A stretch of DNA of 64,000 nucleotides from Paenibacillus whitsoniae (GCF_003955665.1 NZ_RXHU01000022.1:1-64000); one strand, 5' to 3'. Numbered from the stretch's first letter, positions 53,144-62,821 are shown. Notes: generated by a model from the letters alone, not told the origin. Numbers and translations are program-made.

Positions 53144-53629
53144 ATGGCTAAGCCTACTTCTACCATTCACAAACACGTTCCAACCGAAGAAGAACGCCAA
53201 AAGCAATCGCTTGATCAGCTTTCCGCGGAGTTGGCTGACAATCGCGAAGCAATCACAAAGACATTGGACATCATCAAGGAGCTCCACGAGAGCGGCCTCC
53301 TGGAAGCCGCCGAGTCTTTGCTGAAAGCGAAAGGCCCTATCTCCAAAATCCTGATCGGCCAAGCTGCGCGCAAACCCGTGACAAACACCATCAACAACCT
53401 GATGGGCGCAGCAGGCGTCTTATCCGAGCTGGACCCTGCCTTAACCAAGAAACTGCTGAACGGCGTTACATCGGGACTGGCCGCTGCCGAAGAGCGCCTG
53501 GAATCGGATAAAAAAGTCAGCCTCCTGGAGCTTGTCAAAGTGATGAACGATCCCGACGTCAACCGAGCGCTGGGATTCGGCATTTCCTTCCTGAAAGGGC
53601 TTGGACAGGGACTGAAAGCGGAAAAATAG
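53144..53629 (+). CDS. DUF1641 protein (YjgD/YrhD-like, formate dehydrogenase partner)
   Basis: A 161-aa protein, 12 nt after the formate dehydrogenase gene with AAGGAGG. It is rich in charged helices (SAELADNREAITKTLDIIKELHESGLLEAAESLLKAK-type text near 25-60) and contains LMGAAGVLSELDPALTKKLLNGV, typical of DUF1641. The pairing with the alpha subunit is conserved in Bacillales, and it probably serves as a small subunit or stability partner. It has no Fe-S motif or membrane segment. Confidence 0.92.
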   Translation: MAKPTSTIHKHVPTEEERQKQSLDQLSAELADNREAITKTLDIIKELHESGLLEAAESLLKAKGPISKILIGQAARKPVTNTINNLMGAAGVLSELDPALTKKLLNGVTSGLAAAEERLESDKKVSLLELVKVMNDPDVNRALGFGISFLKGLGQGLKAEK

Positions 53630-54220
53630 ACGGGGCGTGCGCCTGGCCATGTTTATGCGCGACGTCGACCCGATCCGCTCAAGTTCCAAAAGCAAACGAT
53701 CGTCACGAGTAACCGGCGGCTGCATAGCCCGCATGGGGCTTGAGCTGCGAGGGGATGAAAAGACAAATGGCGGAGGTATTTCGGCGACAAGGCTCCGATA
53801 TGTTCGTCAAAATCAAAAACCTGCAAAAAGGCAGGAATCCTCCTCGATCCTTGCCTGATTCGAGGAAAGCCTGCGAAATGGCAGGAATTTGGGGCTGGAT
53901 CCTTCTTTTTGGGCGGTCACATCCGAAAAAAACTGCTTTTTCGCAGGAATCTATGTCGAGATCGCCCTTTTTGCGGCAGATTCCTGCCTTTTTGCAGGCA
54001 TCCGTCTGTCTCCCCCCTCACACCTTCCTGAAGCGCACGTTTGAAGCCGCACTAGCACCGCTTACACGTCCACACCCATAATAGTCAATAATAGTCATAG
54101 TAGCATGAGTATCCACTGCCGATGTTGCGATAGCTGATTCTACGGAATATCACGGTCAGCCCGACAAGCGCAAAATTGGTCAACTCCTGCACCACTATCC
54201 GCTCGCCAACGCCAATATAG
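53630..54220. repeat. Intergenic repeat array, family D (CCTGC-N-GCAGGAAT)
   Basis: No gene is supported in this 590-bp gap. Palindrome-like units recur at 53820-53838 (CCTGCAAAAAGGCAGGAAT), 53870-53888 (CCTGCGAAATGGCAGGAAT), 53933-53950 (CTGCTTTTTCGCAGGAAT) and inverted/double at 53976-54000 (GATTCCTGCCTTTTTGCAGG). The first two are 50 bp apart. The region resembles families A-C in layout, not in sequence. Confidence 0.65.
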
Positions 54221-54245
54221 AAAAGCCGCCAAATCGGCGGCTTTT
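54221..54245 (-). terminator. Intrinsic terminator of the mannitol/PTS operon
   Basis: AAAAGCCGCC / GGCGGCTTTT with a 5-nt loop, symmetrical, 15 nt after the HPr stop. Confidence 0.85.
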
Positions 54246-54259
54246 CTCATGCAGCTATG

Positions 54260-54523
54260 CTATTCTTCGAAAATTTTGCTTAGAAGCTCGCCGAGCACCT
54301 GGACGGCTTGCTCTTCTTGCTCACCATCCGCTTCCAGCGTCACTTCTTCATTCTTCTGAATACCCAGCGTCAGCATGCTCAGTGAGCTTTTGCCATTCAC
54401 CTTTTTGCCGCCTTTGCTGACGTTGATTTTGCAGGGAAACGCACTCGCCGCCTGCACGAACGCTTTGGTCGGACGGGCATGGAATCCGGATGGATTCAGG
54501 ATTGTAAAAGTTTGAGAAATCAT
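54260..54523 (-). CDS. ptsH: HPr phosphocarrier protein of the PTS
   Basis: An 87-aa phosphocarrier. His15 in PSGFHARPTK is the site phosphorylated by EI; Ser46 in VNGKSSLSML is the site for HPr kinase, so it could also serve as CcpA corepressor. It is the last gene of the mannitol operon, 6 nt after ptsI. The order ptsI-ptsH is the reverse of the usual, and the active-site text (F14, T19-K20) differs from the standard S-G-I-H-A-R-P-A. It may be a dedicated paralogue rather than the housekeeping HPr. Confidence 0.93.
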   Translation of the reverse strand: MISQTFTILNPSGFHARPTKAFVQAASAFPCKINVSKGGKKVNGKSSLSMLTLGIQKNEEVTLEADGEQEEQAVQVLGELLSKIFEE

Positions 54524-54529
54524 TGTCGG

Positions 54530-56260
54530 TCACTCCTTGATCTTGTGGTTAACAAATGCTTGGATGCTGGCTTGACTGCCCATGGCTAGCGCTTGCTCTG
54601 CATAACCGGCCCATTCTTGCCGGGATAATTCTTTTATTAACGCGCGCGCCGGCAAAATCGAGCTAGCGCTCATGCTGAACTCGTGCAGCCCCAGGCCGAG
54701 CAGAAGCGGAATCGCCGTGGGGTCGCCGGCCATCTCGCCGCACATGCCCACCCATTTGCCTTCCTTCTCCGCCGCCTGGATGACCATGCGAATCAAACGC
54801 AGGACGGATGGGTGGCAAGGCTGGTACAAATAGGAGACGTTCTCGTTCATGCGATCCGCCGCCATCGTATATTGAATCAAATCGTTCGTGCCTATGCTGA
54901 AAAAGTCGACCTCCTGCGCCAACGAATCGGCGGCAAGCGCGGCAGCGGGCACCTCGATCATGATGCCGACTTCGGTGTCGTCTGCGACCGGGACGCCTTC
55001 CTGAACGAGCTTCGCCTTCTCTTCCTGCAGCAGGCGCTTCGCCGCTTGCAGCTCTTCCACCACAGCGATCATCGGAAACATGATCTTTAATTGGCCATAG
55101 CTGCTTGCACGCAGCAACGCCCGCAGCTGTGTCCGGAACAAGTCCTGGCGATCCAGGCACAAGCGAACCGCTCGCAGCCCAAGAAAAGGATTGCTTTCGG
55201 CCGGAAGCTTCAAGTACGGAAGCTCTTTATCGCCGCCGATATCCAACGTGCGAATGACGACGGGCTTATTCGCCATCCGCTCCAAGACGTGCTTGTAGAT
55301 CTGGAACTGCTCTTCCTCGCTTGGAAGTGCGTTGCGTCCCATGTAAAGAAACTCGGTGCGGAACAGGCCGATGCCTTCGGCTCCGTTGTCCAGCACCTTC
55401 TGCAAATCTTCCACGCTGCCGATGTTCGCGGCAAGTTCGACCCGGTGACCATCCTTTGCATACGTCGGGAGGTCCTTCAGCTTGCGCAGTTCCTGGCGCC
55501 GCTCGTCATACGCCGCTTTGCGGGCCTGGTAGGCGTCGAGCTCCGCTTCGGAAGGATCGATAAGGACCGTGCCTTCCACGGCATCCATGACGATCATGGT
55601 CCCCATCTCAATGCCCGCGGCGCCTTCACCGACGCCGACAATGGCCGGAACTTCAAGGGAACGGGCCATGATTGCCGAGTGGGACGTCCGGCTGCCGATG
55701 ACCGTGACGAACCCGAGCACATATTCGAGATTTAGCTGCGCCGTATCCGAAGGCGTCAAATCGTCGGCGATGAGAATGCACGGCTCCTGAATTGCCGATA
55801 CCGCCGCATAAGTCTCGCCGCGCAGTCTGCTCATGATTCTGCTCGACACATCGCGCACGTCGGCAGCGCGTTCTCGCAGCAGCTCGTTGTCCATCGCACT
55901 CAGCATGTCGATGAAACCGTTCGCTACCTCATGAAGCGCGTACTCGGCATTCATGCTCTCGTTCTCAATGTTTTCGATGATTGCATCAATTAAATCGGGA
56001 TCCTCCAGCAGCATCAGATGCGCTTCGAAGATCTCCGCCTTCGCCGCGCCCATCCGCTCCTCGGTTAAGGCTCGGATCTCTTCCAGTTCTTCGCCTGCTT
56101 CCTTCACCGCTTGTCGAAAGCGAGCCGTTTCCGCTTGAGCGTCCGCTACTTTATCTGCGGCGGGCACGTAATGCGTTTGCTGCAAGCGGAATGCTCTGGC
56201 AATGGCAATACCGGGGGAAGCGGCAATGCCGGATAGCCGTTTGGTAATCATTTTCGCCAT
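54530..56260 (-). CDS. ptsI: PTS enzyme I (phosphoenolpyruvate-protein phosphotransferase)
   Basis: A 576-aa enzyme that starts PTS phosphotransfer from PEP to HPr. The N-terminal domain has the phospho-His in [21 protein letters not shown] near residue 190. The C-terminal PEP-binding barrel has [17 protein letters not shown] near 290, [11 protein letters not shown], and [19 protein letters not shown] near 500 with the catalytic Cys. Length is normal (about 570-580). AAGGAAGGGGAG precedes the ATG, 17 nt after mtlD. Placement inside a mannitol operon is unusual. Confidence 0.95.
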   Translation of the reverse strand: MAKMITKRLSGIAASPGIAIARAFRLQQTHYVPAADKVADAQAETARFRQAVKEAGEELEEIRALTEERMGAAKAEIFEAHLMLLEDPDLIDAIIENIENESMNAEYALHEVANGFIDMLSAMDNELLRERAADVRDVSSRIMSRLRGETYAAVSAIQEPCILIADDLTPSDTAQLNLEYVLGFVTVIGSRTSHSAIMARSLEVPAIVGVGEGAAGIEMGTMIVMDAVEGTVLIDPSEAELDAYQARKAAYDERRQELRKLKDLPTYAKDGHRVELAANIGSVEDLQKVLDNGAEGIGLFRTEFLYMGRNALPSEEEQFQIYKHVLERMANKPVVIRTLDIGGDKELPYLKLPAESNPFLGLRAVRLCLDRQDLFRTQLRALLRASSYGQLKIMFPMIAVVEELQAAKRLLQEEKAKLVQEGVPVADDTEVGIMIEVPAAALAADSLAQEVDFFSIGTNDLIQYTMAADRMNENVSYLYQPCHPSVLRLIRMVIQAAEKEGKWVGMCGEMAGDPTAIPLLLGLGLHEFSMSASSILPARALIKELSRQEWAGYAEQALAMGSQASIQAFVNHKIKE

Positions 56261-56277
56261 CGTAGAACTCCCCTTCC

Positions 56278-57429
56278 TTAAGGTTGTATAGTTAACCGTT
56301 CAAAGTGATTCTTTATCTCGGCATGTAACGGATGATTGGCATCAATCGATGTATATTTGGTAATCGTGCGGTCAATTCCGAGTTGATGCACGTCTTCTTG
56401 AATTTGCAGGGCTTCCTCGTCGGCTTTGTCATCGAAAAGAAAGGCCGCTGCCATCGCCTTCGGCAAATAAACGACGGGAATTCCCCGTTCGTACGCCTGC
56501 AGCGCCGGGCGAACGAGACGATCGTTGCTCGACAGCTTGCGGATCGGCGATCTGCCCACGCGCGCAACTTCGTCAATCAAGTACGGATTCATGAAACGTT
56601 GAATAATTTTTTGAATATAAGTCCCATGCTCGGCAGCATCAAAGCCATACTTCCGAACCAGAAGCGCCCCTGTCTCCTCCATCACATGCCTCACTTGCTC
56701 GGCGACATTCCCATCCGCCATCGCTTGCTGAATCGTAGCAAATCCCCGAACATGACCGAGATAAGCCGCTGCGCAGTGCCCTGTATTAACGGTAAACAGT
56801 TTGCGTTCAATATACGGCTCAAGCGCCTCGACATAATGAATCCCCTCGATCCGGTGGAACCCTTCCAGCATCTGCGATTCATCCACAACCCACTCGTAAA
56901 AGGGCTCTACTTGCACTTCCAACGGGTCTTCATTATGCTGGATCGGCACGATGCGGTCGACAGCTGCGTCGGGAAACGCCACGGACGCCTTCACTTTCTC
57001 CTTCATATCTTCGCTTAGGTGGCTGTATACGTGTGCCTTAAGCTGTGTACTGCCGCCGATCGCATTCTCGCAGGCGATGATGTGCAGCGGCGCGGCGCCG
57101 CGCGCCACGCGCTTTTCGAGCCCCTTTGCAATGCCAGCGGCAATATGCTGCAAAATATTGACGCCCACGGCCGTCGTCACGAGATCTGCCCCCGCTACAG
57201 CTTCAGCGACATCCTCCGGATTTTTGCCGTTGATGGCCGTAACGTTCGTCACATGAAAAGTCTCTTGTGCCTCATTCGCCAAACGAACCGTATACGCCTT
57301 CTTTTCCTGAAGCAGTTCAACAAGGCGATCATTCACATCCGAAAAACAAACTTCATAACCCGCGCGCGATAAAATCAGCCCGATAAAGCCCCTGCCGATA
57401 TTCCCTGCGCCAAAATGAACCGCTCTCAT
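56278..57429 (-). CDS. mtlD: Mannitol-1-phosphate 5-dehydrogenase
   Basis: A 383-aa enzyme converting mannitol-1-phosphate to fructose-6-phosphate with NAD. N-terminal [17 protein letters not shown] is the Rossmann motif. [14 protein letters not shown] near residue 125 and [18 protein letters not shown] near 215 hold catalytic Lys/His region residues; [17 protein letters not shown] is typical. Its ATG overlaps the mtlF stop by 4 nt (ATGA). Length equals the family norm. Confidence 0.96.
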   Translation of the reverse strand: MRAVHFGAGNIGRGFIGLILSRAGYEVCFSDVNDRLVELLQEKKAYTVRLANEAQETFHVTNVTAINGKNPEDVAEAVAGADLVTTAVGVNILQHIAAGIAKGLEKRVARGAAPLHIIACENAIGGSTQLKAHVYSHLSEDMKEKVKASVAFPDAAVDRIVPIQHNEDPLEVQVEPFYEWVVDESQMLEGFHRIEGIHYVEALEPYIERKLFTVNTGHCAAAYLGHVRGFATIQQAMADGNVAEQVRHVMEETGALLVRKYGFDAAEHGTYIQKIIQRFMNPYLIDEVARVGRSPIRKLSSNDRLVRPALQAYERGIPVVYLPKAMAAAFLFDDKADEEALQIQEDVHQLGIDRTITKYTSIDANHPLHAEIKNHFERLTIQP

Positions 57430-57863
57430 GACGCCATCCCGCTTTCGAAAATGTTCAGAATTTCCTCAGGCGTGGACGCTTTCATGATGCGCTCCACATT
57501 TTCTTCTTCGGAACAAATCATCGCCACGTTGGTCAAAATATCCAGATGATCGTCGCCTGCCGCGGCGATGCCGATCACCAAGGTCGCTTTTTCACCGTCA
57601 CCGAAGTCTACGCCTTCCGGAATTTGTACGATGGACAGACCGGTCGATGAAATCAGCGATTTGGAATCCTGCGTGCCATGCGGAATCGCTAGTCCGTTGC
57701 CCATGTACGTGGACAGCGTTTCTTCGCGCTCCAGCATTTTATCGATATAAGCAGCCGACGCATGACCGGCCTCGACAAGCAATTGCCCCGCCATAATGAT
57801 CGCTTCATTTTTATTGAAAGGCTGCGCGTTCAGTTTGATTTTGTTGATGGATAAAATACTCAT
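57426..57863 (-). CDS. mtlF: Mannitol-specific PTS EIIA component
   Basis: A 145-aa soluble EIIA. The phosphorylated His is in YMGNGLAIPHGTQDSK near residue 62. The rest (VQIPEGVDFGDGEKATLVIGIAAAGDDHLDIL) is typical of the Mtl/Fru EIIA family. It takes phosphate from HPr and gives it to the EIIB domain of MtlA. It is 24 nt after mtlR and overlaps mtlD by 4 nt. In E. coli this domain is fused to MtlA; the separate gene is the Gram-positive form. Confidence 0.96.
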   Translation of the reverse strand: MSILSINKIKLNAQPFNKNEAIIMAGQLLVEAGHASAAYIDKMLEREETLSTYMGNGLAIPHGTQDSKSLISSTGLSIVQIPEGVDFGDGEKATLVIGIAAAGDDHLDILTNVAMICSEEENVERIMKASTPEEILNIFESGMAS

Positions 57864-57887
57864 CGTAGGTTCTCCCCAATCCTGGTT

Positions 57888-59936
57888 TTATTTACTCTCT
57901 AAAAAAGCGGCAAGCTCTTGGGATAAAAAATGCTTGATCTCGTGTTCGCTGCCGGCCTTAAGCAAGTCGATCATCGCCGGAATTAGCAGGTAGGAGCTGA
58001 TCTCGCTGAGCACCTCAAGGCTTTCCTTGGAAAGCTCTCTGGGCCCGAGCATCAGCAGCACTTGCCTAACCCCCGAAGGCTCCAGACGATCCAGCAGCAA
58101 ATCTTCCTCCAACCGAAAAAGGGTAAGCGACGGCACCTTGACCTGCTCGCTTCGAATATGAAACAGCGCCAAACTTGTGTCCGGAATGACCTGACTGCTC
58201 TGCCGTTCTCTCGCCAACAAGAGCTGAACAATCGGTTCAACTTCCTCGATATAGTCCGATTGGCGGGCATACTCGCAGACGACCCGAAGCGTCTCTTGCA
58301 AGCTATCGAAAGGTCCGACAAGCGGGTGTACGGCAAAATGATCGATAATCCGCACAATTTCATTGACATAATTCTGAATACGGCGGAGCCGATCTGATTT
58401 AGCTTCATCCTCTTGTGCTTCTTCCTCTTGCTGTTTGGGCTGGCGGTCTTTCTGCAGCGTCACATTCTGGATAAAGCTGCGCAGCCGCTCCGCTTCTTCC
58501 TTCGTCAGCAGCGGGCTCAGCTTCATATATCGATCTTCACTCAAAGGCAGATCGATCGTGGAAATAATCAAATCATACTCGGATTCTGGAATCCTGGCCG
58601 CTTCGAACCAGGAGGCGTAGCCGAGAATTTGGATCTGAGGCAGCTCCTTGGTCAGCCGGACGGCAAGCATTTTGGACGTCCCGATTCCGCTCGTGCACAC
58701 AAGTATCGCTCTTACATTGCGATGGAACTGTTTCTGCCGCTCGATCGAAGCGCCGAAGTGCATCACCAGGAAGCCGATTTCTTCATCAGGCACAGTGATG
58801 TCCGTAATCGTCGCATTAACGGATTGACGGATCGCTTCGAATAGCGGTTCATAGTCCCGCTTAATTTGCGCAAGCAGCGGATTGCGAATGGGGACTCCGT
58901 TCCTGATGCGCGTAAGCGCAGGCTCCAAGTGATCAAGCAGCCCTTCTCTCAGTGAGCGGTCCGTGCTGAGCCGGATGCCGGTCTTGTCTTCCATGCATTG
59001 GATCAGCTTCCAAATGATATCCATATAATTTAGCTCTTTGAGCGGCAACAGCTGGTTCGGATATTCCGTGTTCTTCTGTGCCAGAAGTCCGGCGATATAA
59101 GATATTTCAGCGTCAGAAAAGACTGTCGCAGTCTGTTGGGATAAATGGCGGATCGTCTGCGCGGACAGTTCGCTCTGACGGCCGGCAGGATGTACCGCAG
59201 GAGCATCCATGGTTTTGCCTTTCATGATTCTCGCTATGGCAATCGAGATATCGATCAACAGGTTCGTATACTCATTTTCGGAAAGCTCGTTCAGCCCTTC
59301 ATCCTCCATTTGCCAGAGCGCGGCCTCCACCTGTGTGAAATGATCTTTGCCGATCAACTCCAGCAGCTTGGCGATGACCGGCGCGGGCGAAGGGTCCGTT
59401 TTCCCGAATAAATCGGCTTCGTCCAAGTAAATTCTCGCCATATGCGAGATCATCGTGCGCTTGTTCTTCTCAGATCCGCTCAAGCCAACACCGTAGCCTC
59501 TTCTGCGGACGAGAACAAGACCGGCTCTTGACACCCAAGGCGCCAGCTCATCCAAGTCATGCGTAATCGTCGGAATCGTCACTCCAAGCTCATGTGATAG
59601 GGTGAACAGCTTTACCGGTTCTTCTTCCTCCAACAGTGTGCAGAGAATAAACAGTTTGCGTTCTTGGGCCGAGAACTCAACGGCTGTCAAGCTCTGCAAT
59701 TTCATCTTGAACAATGACAGTTTGGCTGGATCGTCCGCTTGAAGCTGGATGCCTTTTCCCGATTTTTTGTGCAACGTCAATCCCGATGCCGCCACGATCG
59801 CCTCCAGCTCCGACAGCTCCCGATGTACGGTTCGCGAGCTTATGCCGATCTCCGCAGCAATGTCCCCGGCTGTAATTTCGTCTTTGCGACTCAGCAGCAA
59901 CTCCAAAATTTGACGGTGCCTGTGTGACAGGCTCAT
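57888..59936 (-). CDS. mtlR: Mannitol operon activator MtlR (PRD-containing, DeoR/BglG-type)
   Basis: A 682-aa DNA-binding activator controlled by PTS phosphorylation. N-terminal HTH_11 (ITAGDIAAEIGISSRTVHRELSEL) near residues 20-45, a second HTH region to about 170, two PRDs (about 190-400), an EIIB-Gat-like domain with ILVCTSGIGTSKMLAVRL near 420, and an EIIA-Mtl-like domain to the end, with LALFHIRS near 595 carrying its His. It lies between mtlA and mtlF, the order known from Geobacillus stearothermophilus. It is likely active when MtlA removes its EIIB phosphate during mannitol uptake. Confidence 0.95.
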   Translation of the reverse strand: MSLSHRHRQILELLLSRKDEITAGDIAAEIGISSRTVHRELSELEAIVAASGLTLHKKSGKGIQLQADDPAKLSLFKMKLQSLTAVEFSAQERKLFILCTLLEEEEPVKLFTLSHELGVTIPTITHDLDELAPWVSRAGLVLVRRRGYGVGLSGSEKNKRTMISHMARIYLDEADLFGKTDPSPAPVIAKLLELIGKDHFTQVEAALWQMEDEGLNELSENEYTNLLIDISIAIARIMKGKTMDAPAVHPAGRQSELSAQTIRHLSQQTATVFSDAEISYIAGLLAQKNTEYPNQLLPLKELNYMDIIWKLIQCMEDKTGIRLSTDRSLREGLLDHLEPALTRIRNGVPIRNPLLAQIKRDYEPLFEAIRQSVNATITDITVPDEEIGFLVMHFGASIERQKQFHRNVRAILVCTSGIGTSKMLAVRLTKELPQIQILGYASWFEAARIPESEYDLIISTIDLPLSEDRYMKLSPLLTKEEAERLRSFIQNVTLQKDRQPKQQEEEAQEDEAKSDRLRRIQNYVNEIVRIIDHFAVHPLVGPFDSLQETLRVVCEYARQSDYIEEVEPIVQLLLARERQSSQVIPDTSLALFHIRSEQVKVPSLTLFRLEEDLLLDRLEPSGVRQVLLMLGPRELSKESLEVLSEISSYLLIPAMIDLLKAGSEHEIKHFLSQELAAFLESK

Positions 59937-59997
59937 AGGTCTGCTCCTCGTATCAAAATGGAGATAACGCCGGCATCGCCAGCGTTAGACAGGTGTA

Positions 59998-61458
59998 TTA
60001 ACTTTTTAACCGATTGACAAGCGTCTCATATTCCGGACTTTTCATGAAATTCTCAATCGAAATATGTTCCGCCTTCGGCGCCTGATTGCGCGCCCGATCT
60101 GTCAACGATTTGTGCGTAACAACGATGTCGGCGTCGTCCGGAATTTCACTGATCGCGGTATTGATGACGGTGACATCGACGGCTGCTTCCTTCATTTTCT
60201 TTCTTAGAATGGAAGCGCCCATCGCGCTTGATCCCATGCCTGCGTCACAGGAGAACACGATTTTGCGCACATCGGCCGCCGCTTTCAATGGAGTCGCCGT
60301 TGCCGTTGCGTCGGTTGCCGCTGTTGTGTTGGATGCTGCGGCTGTTCCTGGCTTCATCTTCATTTCCTTCATTTTCGCTTGAGCTTGCTCCAAGCTGTCT
60401 TCGTCATCCGCTTGTTTGCCTGTTTTCAGCAAGAGGGCTGCCACAACGAAAGAAACGATTGTCGCCGTAATGACGCCTGTGAAGATAGAGAGAAGGCCGC
60501 CTTTTGGCGCCATCGCAATATAGGCGAAAATACTTCCCGGCGATGGTGGAGCCACCAGCCCTGCTCCGAACAAACTGAACGTGAACGTGCCTGTCACGCC
60601 GCCGGCAATCACCGCCAAGATTAAACGCGGGTTCATGAGAATGTACGGGAAGTAAATTTCATGAATACCGCCAAAGAAGTGAATGATCGCTGCGCCAGGA
60701 GCCGACAATTTCGCGGCACCTCGGCCGACGAGCCAATAGGCGAGCAGAATACCAAGGCCCGGACCCGGATTGGACTCCAACATGAACAAAATCGATTTGC
60801 CCGTTTTGGAAGCTTGCTCCAACGCAATCGGACTTAGCACGCCATGGTTGATGGCATTGTTGAGGAACAGCACCTTGCCTGGTTCGATCAGCACATTCGC
60901 AAGAGGAAGCAGCCCTGCATCCACCAGCACTTGAACGCCGGAAGCCAGCAGCTTACTGACGACTTGTACCGCAGGCCCGACGACCGCGTAGGCGAGAACC
61001 GCCAAGATCCCGCCGATAATGCCCGAAGAGAAATTGTTAACGAGCATCTCGAATCCCGATTTGATTTTGCCTTCAATCGATTTATCGAACTGCTTCAGTA
61101 CCCACGCCGCGAACGGCCCGACGATCATTGCGCCGAGGAACATCGGAATATCCGTACCGACGACAACCCCCATGGTGGTCACCGCGCCGATGACGCCGCC
61201 TCGCGTACCGTGGACCATCGTTCCTCCTGTATACCCGATCAAAAGGGGGAGCAGGTAAGTGATCATAGGGCCGACAAGCTTAGCTAAATATTCGCTTGGA
61301 ATCCAACCGGTCGGAATAAATAAAGCTGTAATAAGCCCCCATGCAATAAACGCTCCGATATTTGGCATCACCATTCCGCTCAAAAAGCGTCCGAAACGTT
61401 GCACCTTCACACGGACTCCATCCGTCGAAGTTTGTTGCTTTGCAGCTAGTGTGTCCAT
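59998..61458 (-). CDS. mtlA: Mannitol-specific PTS EIICB component
   Basis: A 486-aa membrane transporter. The EIIC domain (about 1-345) has VQRFGRFLSGMVMPNIGAFIAWG at the start and the substrate-site GGIHEIYFPYILMNP near residue 265. A linker rich in Ala/Thr runs 365-395, then EIIB with the phospho-Cys in KIVFSCDAGMGSSAMGAS near 405. EIIA is absent here and supplied by MtlF. It leads the operon mtlA-mtlR-mtlF-mtlD-ptsI-ptsH; a cre-like box lies 45 nt upstream. Confidence 0.96.
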   Translation of the reverse strand: MDTLAAKQQTSTDGVRVKVQRFGRFLSGMVMPNIGAFIAWGLITALFIPTGWIPSEYLAKLVGPMITYLLPLLIGYTGGTMVHGTRGGVIGAVTTMGVVVGTDIPMFLGAMIVGPFAAWVLKQFDKSIEGKIKSGFEMLVNNFSSGIIGGILAVLAYAVVGPAVQVVSKLLASGVQVLVDAGLLPLANVLIEPGKVLFLNNAINHGVLSPIALEQASKTGKSILFMLESNPGPGLGILLAYWLVGRGAAKLSAPGAAIIHFFGGIHEIYFPYILMNPRLILAVIAGGVTGTFTFSLFGAGLVAPPSPGSIFAYIAMAPKGGLLSIFTGVITATIVSFVVAALLLKTGKQADDEDSLEQAQAKMKEMKMKPGTAAASNTTAATDATATATPLKAAADVRKIVFSCDAGMGSSAMGASILRKKMKEAAVDVTVINTAISEIPDDADIVVTHKSLTDRARNQAPKAEHISIENFMKSPEYETLVNRLKS

Positions 61459-61502
61459 ATAGGATAACCTCCTTTTATCTCTTTCATGTTCTTATCGTAA
61501 TG

Positions 61503-61516
61503 CAAAAGCGCTTTCA
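61503..61516 (-). promoter_or_regulatory. Cre-like site upstream of mtlA
   Basis: On the minus strand TGAAAGCGCTTTTG matches the CcpA consensus at 12 of 14 positions, including the A-A-N-C-G-N-T core. It lies about 45 nt before the mtlA ATG, where bound CcpA could block transcription. Confidence 0.5.
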
Positions 61517-61644
61517 CGATCAATCAAATCAAAATCCCTTTTCGTCATGAATGATGTTGACAACATTTTGGTTGGGTGTCGAGCCTGGACAACTTAACCG
61601 CGGCATGACAATGAGCCATAGTATTTTCAGAAATGCGGGAAATA

Positions 61645-61683
61645 ATAAAAAAATCGTCAAGGCATCGATCACCCTGACGATTT
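61645..61683 (-). terminator. Intrinsic terminator after the CotG-like gene
   Basis: AAATCGTCA / TGACGATTT stem on the minus strand followed by TTTTTTTATTA, just after the stop at 61688. Confidence 0.85.
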
Positions 61684-61687
61684 ATTG

Positions 61688-62113
61688 TCACGCTTTTGTA
61701 TGGCCTTTACCCTTTTCTTCTTTACCTTTCTCTTCCTTGTTGCCTTTACCCTTTTCTTCTTTACCTTTCTCTTCCTTGTTGCCTTTACCCTTTTCTTCTT
61801 TCTCTTTCTCTTCCTTGTGGCCTTTACCTTTATCCTCTTTCTCTTTCTCGCCCTTATGGTCTTTACCTTTTTCCTCTTTACCTTTCTCTTCCTTATGGTC
61901 TTTACCTTTTTCCTCTTTCCCCTTGCCTTCCTTGCCTTCCTTGCCTTTCCCCTTTTCTTCTTTATGCTCATGTCCTTTTTCGGTCTCTCTATCTTTTTCT
62001 TCGTGCTGTTCTGATCCTGTTGTTTCTTTCACTTCTTGCTCCTGACTACCATTCTCGTTCTTGTGATCACCATGTTTGTGTCCGTGTTTACCAGGACCTT
62101 TTCCACCAGGCAT
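61688..62113 (-). CDS. CotG-like Lys/Glu/Gly tandem-repeat protein
   Basis: A protein of about 141 aa made mostly of 13-residue repeats of the type N/H-K-E-E-K-G-K-E-E-K-G-K-G. At least five copies run from about residue 70 to the end; the two C-terminal units are identical as protein and near-identical as DNA (39-bp period). The N-terminal 45 residues are Gly/His/Gln-rich (MPGGKGPGKHGHKHGDH). GGAGG is 8 nt before the ATG at 62113. CotG of B. subtilis is also built of 13-residue Lys-rich repeats and is encoded beside cotB; here the gene follows a CotB-like gene by 24 nt. Unlike CotG it has almost no Ser, so CotH-type phosphorylation is not expected. Coat role inferred. Confidence 0.7.
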   Translation of the reverse strand: MPGGKGPGKHGHKHGDHKNENGSQEQEVKETTGSEQHEEKDRETEKGHEHKEEKGKGKEGKEGKGKEEKGKDHKEEKGKEEKGKDHKGEKEKEDKGKGHKEEKEKEEKGKGNKEEKGKEEKGKGNKEEKGKEEKGKGHTKA

Positions 62114-62137
62114 TTGCATTACCTCCCATTTATATTG

Positions 62138-62806
62138 TTACATGGATGGCGAATGAACACTTTTAATATGCTGAATATTCGTATAAAAGGTCATGCCTTC
62201 CGCTGTAATCATGTGAACAATATTCGTATCGATTTCCTTTAATAAGCCAATCTTACTGGGGCTCCTCCCCAAGTCAAAAACAACAATTTTACCTTCCAGC
62301 TTTTTCATTTGCTCCTCAAAAGTTCGAGATAAGGGCAAATCCGATGGATTTACAGGGAAAAATTTTTTATCCAGAAGGTAAGGTGTGTGATAATCGTTAT
62401 AGGGAATTAGCCATTTCAAATGGATTAATGGGATAAACATCGTTTTGTAAACGGGGGAATAAAACTCGAAGTAGTTCGTCATGATGTGGGTAATGTAGCC
62501 ATGTATTGGCTGAAATCCGGATACATATATTTCTGAGAATATCCCTTTTGCATTCATTAAAATTTTCCTATACGAAATTTTGTCACTATTGATTGGCTTT
62601 TCAGTAAGAGCAGAGAAGTCCGTTGAACTTTTTTTGGTGTTCAAGCTGACATTCAGAATATGAAAAGAAGGAATATAGATATATCTCTCTCCGTTATAGA
62701 TAACCAGAATATCTTGCCCCGCATCTACCAAAATGCCCGTATGCCATTTATCACCGAGCAGTTCAACATCAATAACCGCTCCTAGCTTCTTCTGAAAAAG
62801 GTCCAT
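62138..62806 (-). CDS. CotB/YwrJ-like spore coat-associated protein
   Basis: A protein of about 222 aa. GGAGG is 8 nt before the ATG at 62806; a GTG at 62815 is less well spaced. It has two or three copies of the small beta-barrel module seen in CotB: VIDVELLGDKWHTGILVDAGQDILVIYNG near residues 10-40 ending in YIPSFHILNV, and GKIVVFDLGRSPSKIGLLKEIDTNIVHMI near 170-200 ending in FYTNIQHIKSV. The H-I-K-S-V/I ending is characteristic of CotB repeats. The Ser/Lys-rich tail of CotB is absent. As I recall, B. subtilis ywrK and ywrJ lie next to cotB, the same neighbours as here. Confidence 0.75.
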   Translation of the reverse strand: MDLFQKKLGAVIDVELLGDKWHTGILVDAGQDILVIYNGERYIYIPSFHILNVSLNTKKSSTDFSALTEKPINSDKISYRKILMNAKGIFSEIYVSGFQPIHGYITHIMTNYFEFYSPVYKTMFIPLIHLKWLIPYNDYHTPYLLDKKFFPVNPSDLPLSRTFEEQMKKLEGKIVVFDLGRSPSKIGLLKEIDTNIVHMITAEGMTFYTNIQHIKSVHSPSM

Positions 62807-62821
62807 CAATGTCACCTCCTC

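Noticed and set aside
61685-62014. Hydrophobic Phe/Leu-rich frame on the plus strand over the repeat gene
   Set aside because: It is the antisense reading of the Lys/Glu repeats. The minus-strand frame has GGAGG, a suitable ATG, a terminator and a coat-gene neighbour.
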